DNA of 64,000 nt from Pseudomonas sp. DG56-2 (GCF_004803755.1 NZ_CP032311.1:3426501-3490500), one strand, 5' to 3'. Numbered from the stretch's first letter, positions 26,114 to 37,473 are shown. The notes: generated by a model from the letters alone, not told the origin. A program made the numbers and translations.

Positions 26114-26740
26114 ATGAGTCCCAGGTACCTACTGTTGATCATCCTGTTCGCCGGCGTCGCACAGGCCGAGGCCTGGCACTTGGCCAAAGACGAGGATGGC
26201 ATTCAGGTCTACCTGGATGAGGTGCCCGAGTCGAAGTACCAGCGCTTTCGCGGAGTAACCCTGATCAAGGCCAGTGTGCGCACCCTCGGCGACCTGCAAG
26301 AAAACCTGCGGGTCGCGTGCAAATGGCTGTATGGCTGCGCCAGCATGCGTTTGCTCGAAGTCGAAGGCGACAGCACCTGGGTTTACCTGACCACCGAACT
26401 GCCCTGGCCGGCCAGTCCGCGCGACATGGTGATTCGTGTGCAAACCGAACGCCGCGACGATGGCAGTTTGCTGCGGCACCTGAGCGCCGTAGCCGGCAAG
26501 GTCGAACGCCAACCACAGCTGATCCGCGTCAGCCAGCTAAAAGGCCTGTGGACCATGGTGCCCAAGGGGGAGCAACTCACCGAGGTGACCTACCAGTTGG
26601 AGGCCGAGCCTGCCGGAGACATACCCTCATGGCTGGCCAACCAATTCGTCATTGATGCGCCCATGGTGTCGCTGAGAACGTTGCGCGCAGTGGCAGAACG
26701 CCAAGGCGCAGCTGCGACGCAAGAGGCACCGGGTGAATAA
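26114..26740 (+). CDS. Exported START-domain protein
   Basis: A 208-residue protein with a signal peptide (MSPRYLLLIILFAGVAQAEA) and a single START lipid-binding domain (about residues 22-195): GIQVYLDEVPESKYQRFRG, WVYLTTELPWPASPRDMVIRV, LTEVTYQLEAEPAGDIPSWLANQF. START folds bind sterols or other lipids in a deep pocket; the bacterial exported ones have no settled role. Its stop touches the end of the convergent LysR gene. Confidence 0.83.
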   Translation: MSPRYLLLIILFAGVAQAEAWHLAKDEDGIQVYLDEVPESKYQRFRGVTLIKASVRTLGDLQENLRVACKWLYGCASMRLLEVEGDSTWVYLTTELPWPASPRDMVIRVQTERRDDGSLLRHLSAVAGKVERQPQLIRVSQLKGLWTMVPKGEQLTEVTYQLEAEPAGDIPSWLANQFVIDAPMVSLRTLRAVAERQGAAATQEAPGE

Positions 26741-27622
26741 CTACACCTCATGGGCCTGAAGCAAACTTGCCAGCACCCCTGCCAGTTCCTTGACCATCGG
26801 ATCCGCCGTGGGACGATGGACAATGACAATTTCGTAGCTGTCGATCACCGGCAGCCCGTTCTGCTCACCCAGCACGGCGTGGTCAGCGGTTGCGGCGCGA
26901 GGCGGTAGCAGGCTGATGCCCATGCCATCGGCCACGGCAGCCTGGATACCGCTCAAACTCGAACTGGTGAAGCTGATACGCCAGCGTCGGCCCATGCTCT
27001 CGATAGCGTTGATCATGTCATCACGGTACAGGCCGCGTGGCGGAAAGGTCACCAGCGGTATCGGGTCAAGGTCAATCGAAGGTGTTCCGGCACTGTCGAT
27101 CCACTGCAATTCTTCTGGCCAACAAGCCACCCCTTCGCGGCTGTTGCGCCGTTGCTTGAGCAGGACCAGATCGAGTTCGCCATTGTCGTAGCTCTGGCTC
27201 AGGTCGCGGCACAAGCCGCTGGTGACTTCCAGCTTGACCTGCTGGTATTTGCGATTGAAGGCCGACAAGGCATTGGTGGTGCGCCCGCCCACGAAGTCCT
27301 CGGGCACCCCCAGGCGCACCGTCACACCGACTGTGGCGCCAGCCAGGGCCTCGAGCATCTGGTCATTCAAGGCCAGCATATGCCGGGCGTAACCCAGCAA
27401 GGTCTGGCCCGCATCCGTAGGCAGCACATCGCGATTGCCACGCATCAGGAGGCGATGGCCAACCATGTCTTCCAGGCGTCGCACTTTCTGGCTGACGGTC
27501 GACTGGGTGGAGTGCAGCCTTGCAGCAGCGGTTGTAAAACTGCCGCAGTCGGCCACCACGACGATGGCCCGAAGCAGATCAAGATCGAACAAAGACCTAT
27601 TCGGTTTTACACTGATACTCAT
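26741..27622 (-). CDS. LysR-family transcriptional regulator
   Basis: A 293-residue regulator: winged helix at about residues 12-72 (FDLDLLRAIVVVADCGSFTTAAARLHSTQSTVSQKVRRLE in pieces) and an effector domain with the usual VRLGVPEDFVGGR opening at about residue 98. The start follows family length. It is transcribed away from an ankyrin-repeat gene, with a perfect inverted repeat in between. Confidence 0.88.
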   Translation of the reverse strand: MSISVKPNRSLFDLDLLRAIVVVADCGSFTTAAARLHSTQSTVSQKVRRLEDMVGHRLLMRGNRDVLPTDAGQTLLGYARHMLALNDQMLEALAGATVGVTVRLGVPEDFVGGRTTNALSAFNRKYQQVKLEVTSGLCRDLSQSYDNGELDLVLLKQRRNSREGVACWPEELQWIDSAGTPSIDLDPIPLVTFPPRGLYRDDMINAIESMGRRWRISFTSSSLSGIQAAVADGMGISLLPPRAATADHAVLGEQNGLPVIDSYEIVIVHRPTADPMVKELAGVLASLLQAHEV

Positions 27623-27648
27623 GAAAACATTTAACTTCTAAATAGTAA

Positions 27649-27669
27649 GGCTCATTTCTATCATGAGCC
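27649..27669. promoter_or_regulatory. Candidate LysR operator
   Basis: GGCTCAT (27649-27655), seven bases, ATGAGCC (27663-27669): a perfect inverted repeat 27 bp upstream of the LysR start and 31 bp upstream of the ankyrin gene. The position suits autoregulation. Confidence 0.45.
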
Positions 27670-27700
27670 CCTTCCCAGGACAACTCACGCAGACGAGCGA

Positions 27701-28369
27701 ATGTGCATGGAACACTTGAATGTCTTTTTCGCATTTCTATTGGCCATGATGGTCTCACTGACCGCCAGTGCCGAAGGCGGTGTGCTTGAAAGCCAGTTGC
27801 GCGACGCCGCAGCGAGCGGCCATGTCGATCAAGTACGCAACCTGCTCAACCAAGGCGCAAACCGTGAAGCGCGCGATAAGCAGGGGCGCACGCCGCTGCT
27901 GCTGGCTACCCACGGCAACCGGATCGAGGCAGCCCGGGTGCTGATCGAGGCTGGTGCCGACGTCAATGCCAAGGACAACATTGACGACAGTCCATACCTG
28001 TATGCCGGTGCGCGCGGATTCAACCAGATCTTGCGCCTGACCTTGAATCACGGTGCCGACCTCAAGAGCACCAACCGCTATGGCGGCACGGCACTGATTC
28101 CGGCTGCCGAACGTGGTCACGTCGAAAATGTGCGCACCTTGATAGCCGCTGGCGTTGACGTAAACCATGTGAATCGCCTGCACTGGACGGCGTTGATGGA
28201 AGCCATCGTGCTAAGCGACGGCGGCCCCAGGCATGTCGAGATCGTCAAGCTGTTGGTAGCCGCCGGAGCCGACGTGAACATCACCGACAAGGCTGGCGTA
28301 ACACCCTTGGCCCACGCGCGCGAGCGCGGCTATACCGCCATGGTGAATATTCTGGAAGCGGCTCGGTAG
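27701..28369 (+). CDS. Exported ankyrin-repeat protein
   Basis: A 222-residue protein with a signal peptide (about residues 1-24) and five ankyrin repeats, recognisable from units such as GRTPLLLATHGNRIEAARVLIEAGADVNAKD and the later LVAAGADVNITDKAGVTPLAHARERGY. Exported ankyrin proteins in Pseudomonas bind partner enzymes in the periplasm (AnkB with catalase is one case), but no partner is adjacent here. ATGs at 27701 and 27707 are both possible. It diverges from the LysR gene. Confidence 0.85.
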   Translation: MCMEHLNVFFAFLLAMMVSLTASAEGGVLESQLRDAAASGHVDQVRNLLNQGANREARDKQGRTPLLLATHGNRIEAARVLIEAGADVNAKDNIDDSPYLYAGARGFNQILRLTLNHGADLKSTNRYGGTALIPAAERGHVENVRTLIAAGVDVNHVNRLHWTALMEAIVLSDGGPRHVEIVKLLVAAGADVNITDKAGVTPLAHARERGYTAMVNILEAAR

Positions 28370-28408
28370 GACCGAGTGAGCCCCGCTCCTGCCAAGCCGC
28401 AGCAAGTT

Positions 28409-28585
28409 TCACACCTTGTCAATTTTCGCCGCGGGCGTCGCTTCATCCTCGGTGTTCACCGAGTTGCGAAAGCCCTTGATCGACTCGCCCAGGTCGCTAC
28501 CCAGCGACTTGAGACGCTTGCTACCAAATACCAACACCACCACAACCAACAGTACTGCCCAGTGTTTCCAGTCGAACACCCCCAT
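28409..28585 (-). CDS. tatA: Short TatA/E-type Tat translocase component, orphan
   Basis: A 58-residue protein: one membrane helix ([17 protein letters not shown]) then the TatA hinge and amphipathic helix ([15 protein letters not shown]) and a short acidic tail. TatA forms the protein-conducting part of the twin-arginine export system. It is shorter than the usual 75-90 residues. AAGGAGAGG precedes the ATG and lies across the pobA stop; only 15 bp separate the genes, so it is translated from the pobA transcript. No tatB or tatC is nearby, so it must work with components encoded elsewhere. Confidence 0.85.
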   Translation of the reverse strand: MGVFDWKHWAVLLVVVVLVFGSKRLKSLGSDLGESIKGFRNSVNTEDEATPAAKIDKV

Positions 28586-28600
28586 CACGCCCTCTCCTTC

Positions 28601-29920
<1,320 letters not shown>

Positions 29921-29985
29921 TTACAAATACAGTTCGATTATCGGACACGCGACGAAACCCACCGTCTCAGCAGCCAGGTTGCCCA

Positions 29986-30891
29986 ATGAAAAGCGCTACC
30001 CTTCCGCGGATTCCCGTGTTCAAGCTTTACGGCGAAAGCAAAGCCTGGCCTACACCCGACCTGCTGCATTGCGAGTCCATCCCGAAACGCAGCAGCCTGC
30101 ACCACTGGGAAATCAAGGCGCATCGGCATGCCGACCTGTTTCAGTTGCTGTACGTGCGGCGAGGGCAAGCGCTGATTGAAGTGGAAGGTCGACGCAGCAC
30201 CGTGCGTGAAGCTGCGATCCAGGTGATACCACCAATGACCGTGCACGGCTTTCAGTTCTCCGCGGATATCGATGGCTACGTGCTGACGCTCGGCGCGCCA
30301 CTGGTGGCCCAGTTGGAAGGGCAACTGGGTGTGCCCCTCACGGTGTTGGCGTCGGCAGGTTGTTATCGACTGGGGGCTGACCGCAGTGCGTTGCACACCC
30401 TGATCAGCGTGCTGCATCAGGAATACGAAGGCAGCGCCCCAGCCCGCGAACTGCTGCTGCATTCATTGGTCACCTCGCTGATGGTGTGGATCAGTCGCCG
30501 TAGCCAGCAACGCACATTGCCGAGCAACAGGGACGAGCGTAACCAACAATTGCTCGCAGGGTTTATCAAGCAGGTAGAGCTGCACTACAAGGAACATTTG
30601 TCCGTAGAACTGTTCGCACATCGACTGGGTGTTTCCAGCGTCCATCTGAACACCCTGTGCCGTGAATTGGCCGGTCAGACGGCGTTGCAAATCATCCATC
30701 AACGGCTGTTGCTCGAAGCGCGGCGCAACCTGATCTACACCAATATGAGCATCAGCCAGCTGTCCGACAGCCTGGGCTTTAGTGACCCGACCTACTTCTC
30801 ACGTTTTTTTCGACGACTGTGTGGGCAGACACCCAATGCATTTCGTCAGGCCGCCGTGGCCGCCTCTCAAGGCGAACCCATGGCGCGCTAA
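29986..30891 (+). CDS. pobR: AraC-family activator of pobA
   Basis: A 301-residue AraC/XylS regulator: an N-terminal cupin-like sensor (HHWEIKAHRHADLFQLLYVRRGQALIEVEGR region, about residues 35-65) and the C-terminal double helix-turn-helix (VELFAHRLGVSSVHLNTLCRELAG; MSISQLSDSLGFSDPTYFSRFFRRLCGQTPNAFR). It is divergent from pobA with a 197-bp gap, exactly the pobR-pobA arrangement in pseudomonads, where PobR activates pobA with 4-hydroxybenzoate. The start at 29986 follows family length. Confidence 0.9.
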   Translation: MKSATLPRIPVFKLYGESKAWPTPDLLHCESIPKRSSLHHWEIKAHRHADLFQLLYVRRGQALIEVEGRRSTVREAAIQVIPPMTVHGFQFSADIDGYVLTLGAPLVAQLEGQLGVPLTVLASAGCYRLGADRSALHTLISVLHQEYEGSAPARELLLHSLVTSLMVWISRRSQQRTLPSNRDERNQQLLAGFIKQVELHYKEHLSVELFAHRLGVSSVHLNTLCRELAGQTALQIIHQRLLLEARRNLIYTNMSISQLSDSLGFSDPTYFSRFFRRLCGQTPNAFRQAAVAASQGEPMAR

Positions 30892-31090
30892 AAAGCCTCG
30901 GGCTGAGTCAGGATTGCGCCCTAAGTGGTTCGCTAGCAGATAGCGGATATCGAGAAAACCCGAATTCACTTTGGGAAGCGTACTACATAATTTTTTTTTC
31001 GTTCTTGCTAGCTTTCGAGGATGTTTGCGCCCGCCCATCGATGCACGCCCGGGCAGCGCATTTCTCCAACTCCAGCTTAAGGACGAGCCC

Positions 31091-33112
31091 ATGTTCGCGT
31101 CGGCCATTACCGCGCAGTTCGAACTACTCATCCCCTCGGTGCGCAACGACTTTAAAGTACTGGCGTTCAAGGGCAGCGAAGCCATCAGCACCCTCTACGC
31201 CCTGCGCATCGAACTGGTCAGCGAGTACCCGAACATCGGACTGGAAAGTTTGCTCAACCAGCCAGCCTTCCTGCGCGTCGGCTTGCGCGGTGAAGGGCTT
31301 CACGGGTTCATCGACGATGTGGCGGTGGGCGAATCGGGAAAGCGCCTGACGCACTATCAACTGACCCTGGTGCCGGCGCTGCATTACTTGCAGTTCAGCT
31401 ACAACGCACGCATTTTCCAGGACATGGATGTGCCGCAGATTGTTACCCAGGTCTTCAAGGACCATGGCATCCAGGCCGACGCTTTTACCTTCAATATCAC
31501 TCAGAGCCCCAAGCGCGCCTATTGCACGCAATACGACGAAAGCGACTTCGCGTTCATCCAGCGGCTATGCAGCGAAGACGGCATCGCCTGGCATCACCAG
31601 CACAGTGTCGATGGCCACCGATTGGTCTTCAGCGAAGACCAGACCTACTTTCCCAGGCTCGGTAGCACGCCTTATCAGCAGGGCAGCGGCCTGGTCGCGG
31701 ACGAGCCGGTGGTCAGCCAGTTTTGCCACCGTGTCAGAACCCGCACCAGCGCGGTGACGCGCCGCGACTACGACCTGCAGCGTCCCAGTCGCGTGCTGCA
31801 AAGCCGCGCTAGCGCCGAGTTCCGCCCAGCGCTGGAAGACTATCGCTATCCACTGCTGCTCGAAACGCAAAAGCGCGGCCAGCAACTCGCCCGTCAGGCC
31901 CTTGAACGCCATCGTCATGACTACAACTTGGCCGAGGGCAAAAGCGATCAGCCAACGTTACGCAGCGGCCATTTTTTCACCCTCAGCGACCACCCGCGCA
32001 AACAGCACAACGACCTGTGGCTGTTGCTCAGCGTGACGCATGAAGGCAAGCAACCGCAGGTGCTTGAAGAGTCGATCAGCAGTAACAGCCAGGCCGCGGA
32101 CGGCTTCACCCAAGGCTACCGCAACAGCTTCTGCGCCATTCCCTGGGACGCCATCTACCGACCTGCGCGGGTTCAACGTCCGTCCGTACTGGTCAGTCAA
32201 ACCGCCCGTGTCACCGGACCGGAGGGTGAGGAAATCCATTGCGATGAGTATGGACGGGTGAAGGTCGAATTCCATTGGGACCGCGCCGAACTCAACAGCG
32301 ACAAGAGCAGTTGCTGGCTGCGGGTGTCATCCGCCTGGGCCGGTAAAGGTTTTGGCGCAATGGCGATTCCGCGTGTCGGCATGGAAGTGGTGGTGACCTT
32401 TCTGGAGGGCAATCCCGACCACCCGCTGATTACCGGCTGTGTGGCCAACAAGGTCACGGCGCTGCCCTATCCCTTGCCTGCCAACAAGACCCGGACCGTG
32501 CTGCGCAGCCGCAGCTCACCGAACAGTGGTGGCTTCAATGAGCTGTCGATCGAAGACCGCAGCGGTCAGGAGCAGATCTATCTGCGCGCCCAGCGCGATA
32601 TGGAACAACGAATCGAACACGACAGCCGCCTGGAGGTGGGCAACGAACGTCGGGAAACCATCAAGGGCAACAGCATTACGGTGCTCGAAGCGCAAGACCA
32701 GCGAACCGTGGGTGCCGACCGCAAGGTCGAGCTCAAGGCCAATGACTACCTGCAGGTTGCCCACAGCAGCCATGCCCGTATCGGCCAGACGTTGGCGATT
32801 GAAGCCGGGCAACAAGCCCACCTCAAGGCAGGTGCGCAACTGATCCTCGACGCAGGCGTCGGCATCACCTTGAAAGTGGGTGGCCAGCATCTGGTCATAT
32901 CGCCCGGCGGAGTCTTCAGCAGCAGCCCGATTCAGCTCGGTGGTGCCCCTGCTGTGGGGACTGCCGCCGCGCCCCTGCTGCCTGGAGAGCTGGACGGTTT
33001 GTCCACACCAGCGCTGCTGCCACTCGATGCCCTGGCCCAGCAGCGCTCGTTGCTGCGAAACATGCCGCGCTGTGAATCCTGTGATCGCGCTGCACAGGAG
33101 AACGCCCAGTGA
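31091..33112 (+). CDS. vgrG: Type VI secretion tip protein VgrG
   Basis: A 673-residue spike protein. Domains in order: gp27-like (about residues 1-330; QPAFLRVGLRGEGLHGFIDDV, YDESDFAFIQRLCSEDGIAW), gp5-like OB fold (about 385-470; EIHCDEYGRVKVEFHWDR, WLRVSSAWAGKGFGAMAIPRVGMEVVVTFLEG), and a C-terminal beta-helix of the DUF2345 type (GNSITVLEAQDQRTVGADRKV). It trimerises at the tip of the T6SS tube and carries effectors. AAGGACGAG precedes the ATG. Its stop overlaps the start of the adaptor gene, so vgrG, adaptor and effector are translationally coupled. No T6SS structural genes are in the window, so this is a satellite vgrG locus. Confidence 0.95.
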   Translation: MFASAITAQFELLIPSVRNDFKVLAFKGSEAISTLYALRIELVSEYPNIGLESLLNQPAFLRVGLRGEGLHGFIDDVAVGESGKRLTHYQLTLVPALHYLQFSYNARIFQDMDVPQIVTQVFKDHGIQADAFTFNITQSPKRAYCTQYDESDFAFIQRLCSEDGIAWHHQHSVDGHRLVFSEDQTYFPRLGSTPYQQGSGLVADEPVVSQFCHRVRTRTSAVTRRDYDLQRPSRVLQSRASAEFRPALEDYRYPLLLETQKRGQQLARQALERHRHDYNLAEGKSDQPTLRSGHFFTLSDHPRKQHNDLWLLLSVTHEGKQPQVLEESISSNSQAADGFTQGYRNSFCAIPWDAIYRPARVQRPSVLVSQTARVTGPEGEEIHCDEYGRVKVEFHWDRAELNSDKSSCWLRVSSAWAGKGFGAMAIPRVGMEVVVTFLEGNPDHPLITGCVANKVTALPYPLPANKTRTVLRSRSSPNSGGFNELSIEDRSGQEQIYLRAQRDMEQRIEHDSRLEVGNERRETIKGNSITVLEAQDQRTVGADRKVELKANDYLQVAHSSHARIGQTLAIEAGQQAHLKAGAQLILDAGVGITLKVGGQHLVISPGGVFSSSPIQLGGAPAVGTAAAPLLPGELDGLSTPALLPLDALAQQRSLLRNMPRCESCDRAAQENAQ

Positions 33113-33987
33113 GCCCCCTTTCACATGCCAACTACCTGTTAATCGACGGTGTGCTGCGTGCCAATGCTATTGCTGACTTGCACCAACTCGGCGAGCCGCT
33201 TGAGATCCATCCGCTGTATCTGAGCACACGCTGGGCGGAACTGAATCAGTTGGGTCCGCTGCTGGTGTCGCTTCCACGCTCATCGACGTTGATCGACAGC
33301 ACGTTGCAGCGTCAGGTGGGGCTCGCTGACGCGAGCCTTTTCTATAGCCCGGCACCGATAAGTACCGTAGCCGATCACTTGCGACGCTTCATAGCGCCAA
33401 CCGATGTACATGGCGGTAAAGGGCTGCTGCGTTTCGCCGATCCGCTGGTCACGCGCTACTGGTTGGGCAGCTACTCGGACAAGCAGTTGGATGGCGTGCT
33501 TGGCCCTATAGAAACGTGGTCCACACCTGAGTTTGCCCATACCTGGGAGCGCACCGGGCCGCTCGAATGGCGCAGCTTTTCCCGAACAGCGCCGGCGCTT
33601 GAATGGCATGAGTCATACGCCGGACTGGGTGAAGCGCAGTTGGCTGCGCTTACACAGGCGGCACGCTGGCGATTTGTGGAGCGTGTGCATCGCAGGGTTG
33701 CACAGAGCCAAGCTGAGCATCTGGCGCGCATTAACAAGAACCAACTTAGCCAGTGGTACGAAGAGCGCCTGAACGACGCACAGGCATGGGGACTAATCAG
33801 CGAGCGCAGCCTGGCGATCTGGATTGAATACAGCCTGCGTTGGGGTACGGAGTTTGCCGTGGCCCCAAGCACCCCCTACCAACAGTGGCTGAGCCAAACA
33901 TCCGCCTTTGCAAAGCTCGCCCCCGAGATGCGTATCCAGCAGATGGATAACGATTGCTGGAACCTCAATTTGAACAAGGACGTGTGA
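33109..33987 (+). CDS. DUF4123 T6SS effector adaptor/chaperone
   Basis: A 292-residue protein of the DUF4123 family (Tap/TEC adaptors): N-terminal LIDGVLRANAIADLHQLGEPLEIHPLYLSTRWAELNQLGPLLV, then the FADPLVTRYWLGSY segment. These adaptors load one cognate effector onto VgrG and are not secreted. The GTG start overlaps the vgrG stop by four bases and its own stop overlaps the effector ATG (TGATG), which ties the three proteins together. Confidence 0.88.
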   Translation: MSPLSHANYLLIDGVLRANAIADLHQLGEPLEIHPLYLSTRWAELNQLGPLLVSLPRSSTLIDSTLQRQVGLADASLFYSPAPISTVADHLRRFIAPTDVHGGKGLLRFADPLVTRYWLGSYSDKQLDGVLGPIETWSTPEFAHTWERTGPLEWRSFSRTAPALEWHESYAGLGEAQLAALTQAARWRFVERVHRRVAQSQAEHLARINKNQLSQWYEERLNDAQAWGLISERSLAIWIEYSLRWGTEFAVAPSTPYQQWLSQTSAFAKLAPEMRIQQMDNDCWNLNLNKDV

Positions 33988-36900
33988 TGCACAAGCCCGC
34001 CTCTGAAGCCGAACTGCACCGTGCCAGGCGCAACCAGGAATTCACCAACACACCCTTCGATGTAGCCCAATGCGCATTCAGGCACCCGCAAGTGAGCATC
34101 TTTCCGGTGCGCTATGCACTGGATGAGTCCCCGCACAGCAAAGCCAGCAACCAAGGACCGAACCCGCTGCCACCGAACTGGCAGGGGCAACTGCCCACGC
34201 TGAAAACCCGCAGCTACACCCTGCGCCAACTGCGTGACGGCTGGTTGTATGTATGGGACAGCGTCGAGCAAACCTTTCATGAGTATCAGGTCACTGGCGA
34301 GCACTTCACTCGCCACATCTGGACCCAAGCCCAGCTGAATCAGGACATCCGCAACAACCCCGGCGAAACCCATCCGTACCTGCTCTACTCGCGCAACAGC
34401 CAGTTGCGCATCGCCTATTCACCCGTGCAGATCACCTGGCGCCTGTGCGAGCACTTGCGCAGCAGTGCCAGCGCCCAGCAGCAATGGATGCGCAAGCTCG
34501 ATCTGCCCGCCTTTTGCTACAGCGGCAAAGCCGAACATGGCGGCTGGATTACCGAACTGGGCGACAGCGTCGCCGACATTCTCGTCGAGGGTGAACAAGC
34601 ACCAAGCTTCACCAGCACCCTGTTACCGACCCAACAGAGCGAAACAGGCGCGCCCTACAAGCCTGCGTTCGAAGAGGCGCTGGTCCGCGGGCTAGTTCCG
34701 GAACAGGACACCTCGCTGTTCATCGCCCTGGATGATCCTCTGGCGCTGGTCGATGACCTGAGCATGAACCTGGCGGGTCGGCTCATGGAGCAAGACCAGT
34801 TTTCCCGCCTGCACCAAGCCAACCTGGAGAGTGCTCTCGCCGTACAGCACCTGTGCGGCTTCGATACCGAAGCCTTCATACCAGAACGGATCAAAGATCC
34901 GCTCCAGCGCCAGGCCTATACCGACGACCTGTACACCCTGCTGAAAACCTTTGATCAGGTCGAGCGAGGCAAGGCGCTGGTGTCTTTCGGCCAGGAAGGC
35001 ATGGTGGACCTGGCCTCGGCCCGCACCGTCGCTGCCGCCCAATCGGCTTTCAAAGGCCAGTGGGGACATCTGCCTGATCAGCAGAAATGGCAGCAAGCCC
35101 TTGAGCAATGGCACGACAAGCGCAGTTGGCGCGAAGACGTGCGCTTCGATGACGTGCTGCAGTACCTGAGGCAGACCACGGTCGAGGCGCAGCAGTTGCA
35201 AGCGCACTGCCAACGCAGCGAAGCCGACCTGCTCACCTGGCTCAACCAACTGCAGCCTGGCGGCGAAAGTGTCTACCACGACACCATTGATGAGCAGCAG
35301 GCCAGCCAACTGCTGGAAACCGCCCACGCCGTCTACACCCTGCTGGGCAATGGCAAGCAGGGCCAGCAGTGGCTGATCGAGCAGGCTGAACAACCCAGCA
35401 CCCTGTTCGGCCTGGCCCTGTTCAACTTCAACCCTGAAATCGCCAGCTTGATCAACACCGTGACGCACAACTTCAGCACCTACGGCACCCTGGATGATCA
35501 GGGTCGCGAAGGGGATGGCAGCTCCCCGGCGCTTACCCCCGGCTCCGCCGCCGACGCCACCAACCTCGGCAGCCGCCTCAGCGAACTGAAAGGCGTGCTC
35601 GACCTGGAAGCGGTGCGTGACAGCACGCTCTACCAAGCCATGAGCACGGAAGCCAAACATGCCCTGCGCACCTTGATCAAGGTGGCGAACAGCCAAGCCA
35701 ATGAAGCCTGGCACGGCCTGAGCAGCATGTTCCTGCCGGCGATGAAACAGCAGATCGGCTTGACCCTGGCAGTGACCCAAGTGTTGATCTCCTACGAAAT
35801 CGCCAGCTCCATCCGCCTGCTGATCAACCCCAACTACCAGCGCGATTACCAGATCTGGATGCTCAAGGTTGCCGCCCTGAACAAAGACATCGAAGGCAAC
35901 CGATTTACCTTGCGAACGGCCCGCAACGCACACGATCAACGCGCCGCCCGCTATGCCCTGCAGGCGCTGGATGGGCGAATGAAAACGCAGGTCCTGATGC
36001 GCCCCAACCAAATCATCGCCAGCGCCAGTGGCGCCACCCGCCTGAAGATCGGCGTGACGCAAATCAACCACTGGCTCACCGACCTGGGCCGGGCCGAAGT
36101 CATGGCAAACATGCAAACCAACGATCGAGGCCAGTACCTGGCCCGCACCAAAGCCTGGATGGGACAAAACCTGGGCACCGCCCTCCCCGCGGTGCTGGTC
36201 GGCTTGAACGCGTGGAACCTGTGGAACACCGCCAAACAAGCCAGCAATGACGGACAGTTCACGCCGGAGGAATGGCGAGTACTGAGTGCCAATGCGGCGT
36301 ATGCGGGGAATGCGATAGCAGCGCTGTGGGTGGGGCCGGCGTGGAATCGGGCGGGAGCGATGATTACCGAACTTGGTACGGAAACGTTGAAGGTCGCTCA
36401 AGCTGGCTATTCCCAATGGCTGCGAGAGGCGCAAACCGTTGCCAGCGGTAGTAGCCAGGCAGCAGTAGCACAAGAGTTTGCGGCGGTTTCGAAAGGTCTG
36501 ATTCTGCGCACGGTGACATGGGCAACGCTGGGGGCTGTTGCAGCCGGGCTAGAAGCTTGGCAAATCGCAAATGAGGCCGCCCGTGCAACCAGTGAAGAAG
36601 AGCATGCGCTCCTCACTGGGAAGGAACGTATCGTCAAAGGGATGGCAGTCATTTCCACAGGGCAGTTGGTTGGCGTTGGCCTAGGCTACTGGTTCAACTT
36701 TGCCTGGGTCATGTCCACACCCGTGACAGTTGCTCTAGCAATTCTTGGCATTGCCTACTTATTGATCACTATGGCCGCCAACAACTACAAGCGCGAGGGT
36801 CTACGTCTATGGCTCCACCGGTGCAGTTGGGGACGCGGTATAAAACCTGAATGGATGGGCAACGACGGCCACCCCCAACAAATGCGCGCGCTGCTGGAGA

Positions 36901-37457
36901 CGCTGCAACGCCCCACTGTCGTGGGCAGGGGATTGTATTACGGCGGTGGCCACACCATGAGAAGGTGGAAGGGCTTTTGGATACAGGTTCTAGTACCTGC
37001 GACATTGGCGGGAAAGGAGCTGACCTTACAACCTGCAATGGTCGACAAAACCTACTTTTGCAAGGCCGGATTGCAACTCACACCGGATAATTATTACGTC
37101 CAATTTCTTAACGGTAATTGGGTAAACCCCAGATTACTTGGTCATCTACCTGACGACCCTCGTGGAGCCACAAACAACAAAGATTACATCTATACCGATA
37201 CCGATGAGCATAGACTTTGGCAAGCCTGGATCGAAACATCAACTGCCGAGCCTACTTTTGAAATGGAAGTTTTATATCCAGCCGATGTACTGCGGCGCGC
37301 TGACGGTCGCGGCTACCTATTTCGCTTGTCTCTTGCAGGGTTTGCAGAAGAAGCGGACCGTTCCAATAATGCCTTTAGCGGAGAACTGAAGGAAGAAGAT
37401 GGCGTAGTGCTGATGAATAAAAGCACCCAACTATTAAAGCTAGCAATACCCCACTAA
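33987..37457 (+). CDS. VasX-like T6SS effector, probable membrane-acting toxin
   Basis: A 1156-residue protein. The N-terminal part (about residues 1-200: CAFRHPQVSIFPVRYALDE; YTLRQLRDGWLYVWDS) matches the VasX N-terminal/BTH_I2691 effector family. The middle is long, helical and Gln/Ala-rich. The C-terminal third has several hydrophobic helices (LGTALPAVLVGLNAWNLW; LVGVGLGYWFNFAWVM; VALAILGIAYLLITMA) in keeping with a colicin-like pore former. The ATG overlaps the adaptor stop with AAGGACG upstream. From about 36,400 onward the DNA becomes more AT-rich with different codon use, suggesting that the C-terminus was exchanged. Two probable immunity genes follow. Confidence 0.85.
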   Translation: MHKPASEAELHRARRNQEFTNTPFDVAQCAFRHPQVSIFPVRYALDESPHSKASNQGPNPLPPNWQGQLPTLKTRSYTLRQLRDGWLYVWDSVEQTFHEYQVTGEHFTRHIWTQAQLNQDIRNNPGETHPYLLYSRNSQLRIAYSPVQITWRLCEHLRSSASAQQQWMRKLDLPAFCYSGKAEHGGWITELGDSVADILVEGEQAPSFTSTLLPTQQSETGAPYKPAFEEALVRGLVPEQDTSLFIALDDPLALVDDLSMNLAGRLMEQDQFSRLHQANLESALAVQHLCGFDTEAFIPERIKDPLQRQAYTDDLYTLLKTFDQVERGKALVSFGQEGMVDLASARTVAAAQSAFKGQWGHLPDQQKWQQALEQWHDKRSWREDVRFDDVLQYLRQTTVEAQQLQAHCQRSEADLLTWLNQLQPGGESVYHDTIDEQQASQLLETAHAVYTLLGNGKQGQQWLIEQAEQPSTLFGLALFNFNPEIASLINTVTHNFSTYGTLDDQGREGDGSSPALTPGSAADATNLGSRLSELKGVLDLEAVRDSTLYQAMSTEAKHALRTLIKVANSQANEAWHGLSSMFLPAMKQQIGLTLAVTQVLISYEIASSIRLLINPNYQRDYQIWMLKVAALNKDIEGNRFTLRTARNAHDQRAARYALQALDGRMKTQVLMRPNQIIASASGATRLKIGVTQINHWLTDLGRAEVMANMQTNDRGQYLARTKAWMGQNLGTALPAVLVGLNAWNLWNTAKQASNDGQFTPEEWRVLSANAAYAGNAIAALWVGPAWNRAGAMITELGTETLKVAQAGYSQWLREAQTVASGSSQAAVAQEFAAVSKGLILRTVTWATLGAVAAGLEAWQIANEAARATSEEEHALLTGKERIVKGMAVISTGQLVGVGLGYWFNFAWVMSTPVTVALAILGIAYLLITMAANNYKREGLRLWLHRCSWGRGIKPEWMGNDGHPQQMRALLETLQRPTVVGRGLYYGGGHTMRRWKGFWIQVLVPATLAGKELTLQPAMVDKTYFCKAGLQLTPDNYYVQFLNGNWVNPRLLGHLPDDPRGATNNKDYIYTDTDEHRLWQAWIETSTAEPTFEMEVLYPADVLRRADGRGYLFRLSLAGFAEEADRSNNAFSGELKEEDGVVLMNKSTQLLKLAIPH

Positions 37458-37473
37458 ATTCAAGAGCATCATT

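Noticed and set aside
34692..36473. 593-codon open frame on the minus strand
   Set aside because: Antisense of the VasX-like effector gene; Gly/Gln/Val-rich without any domain.
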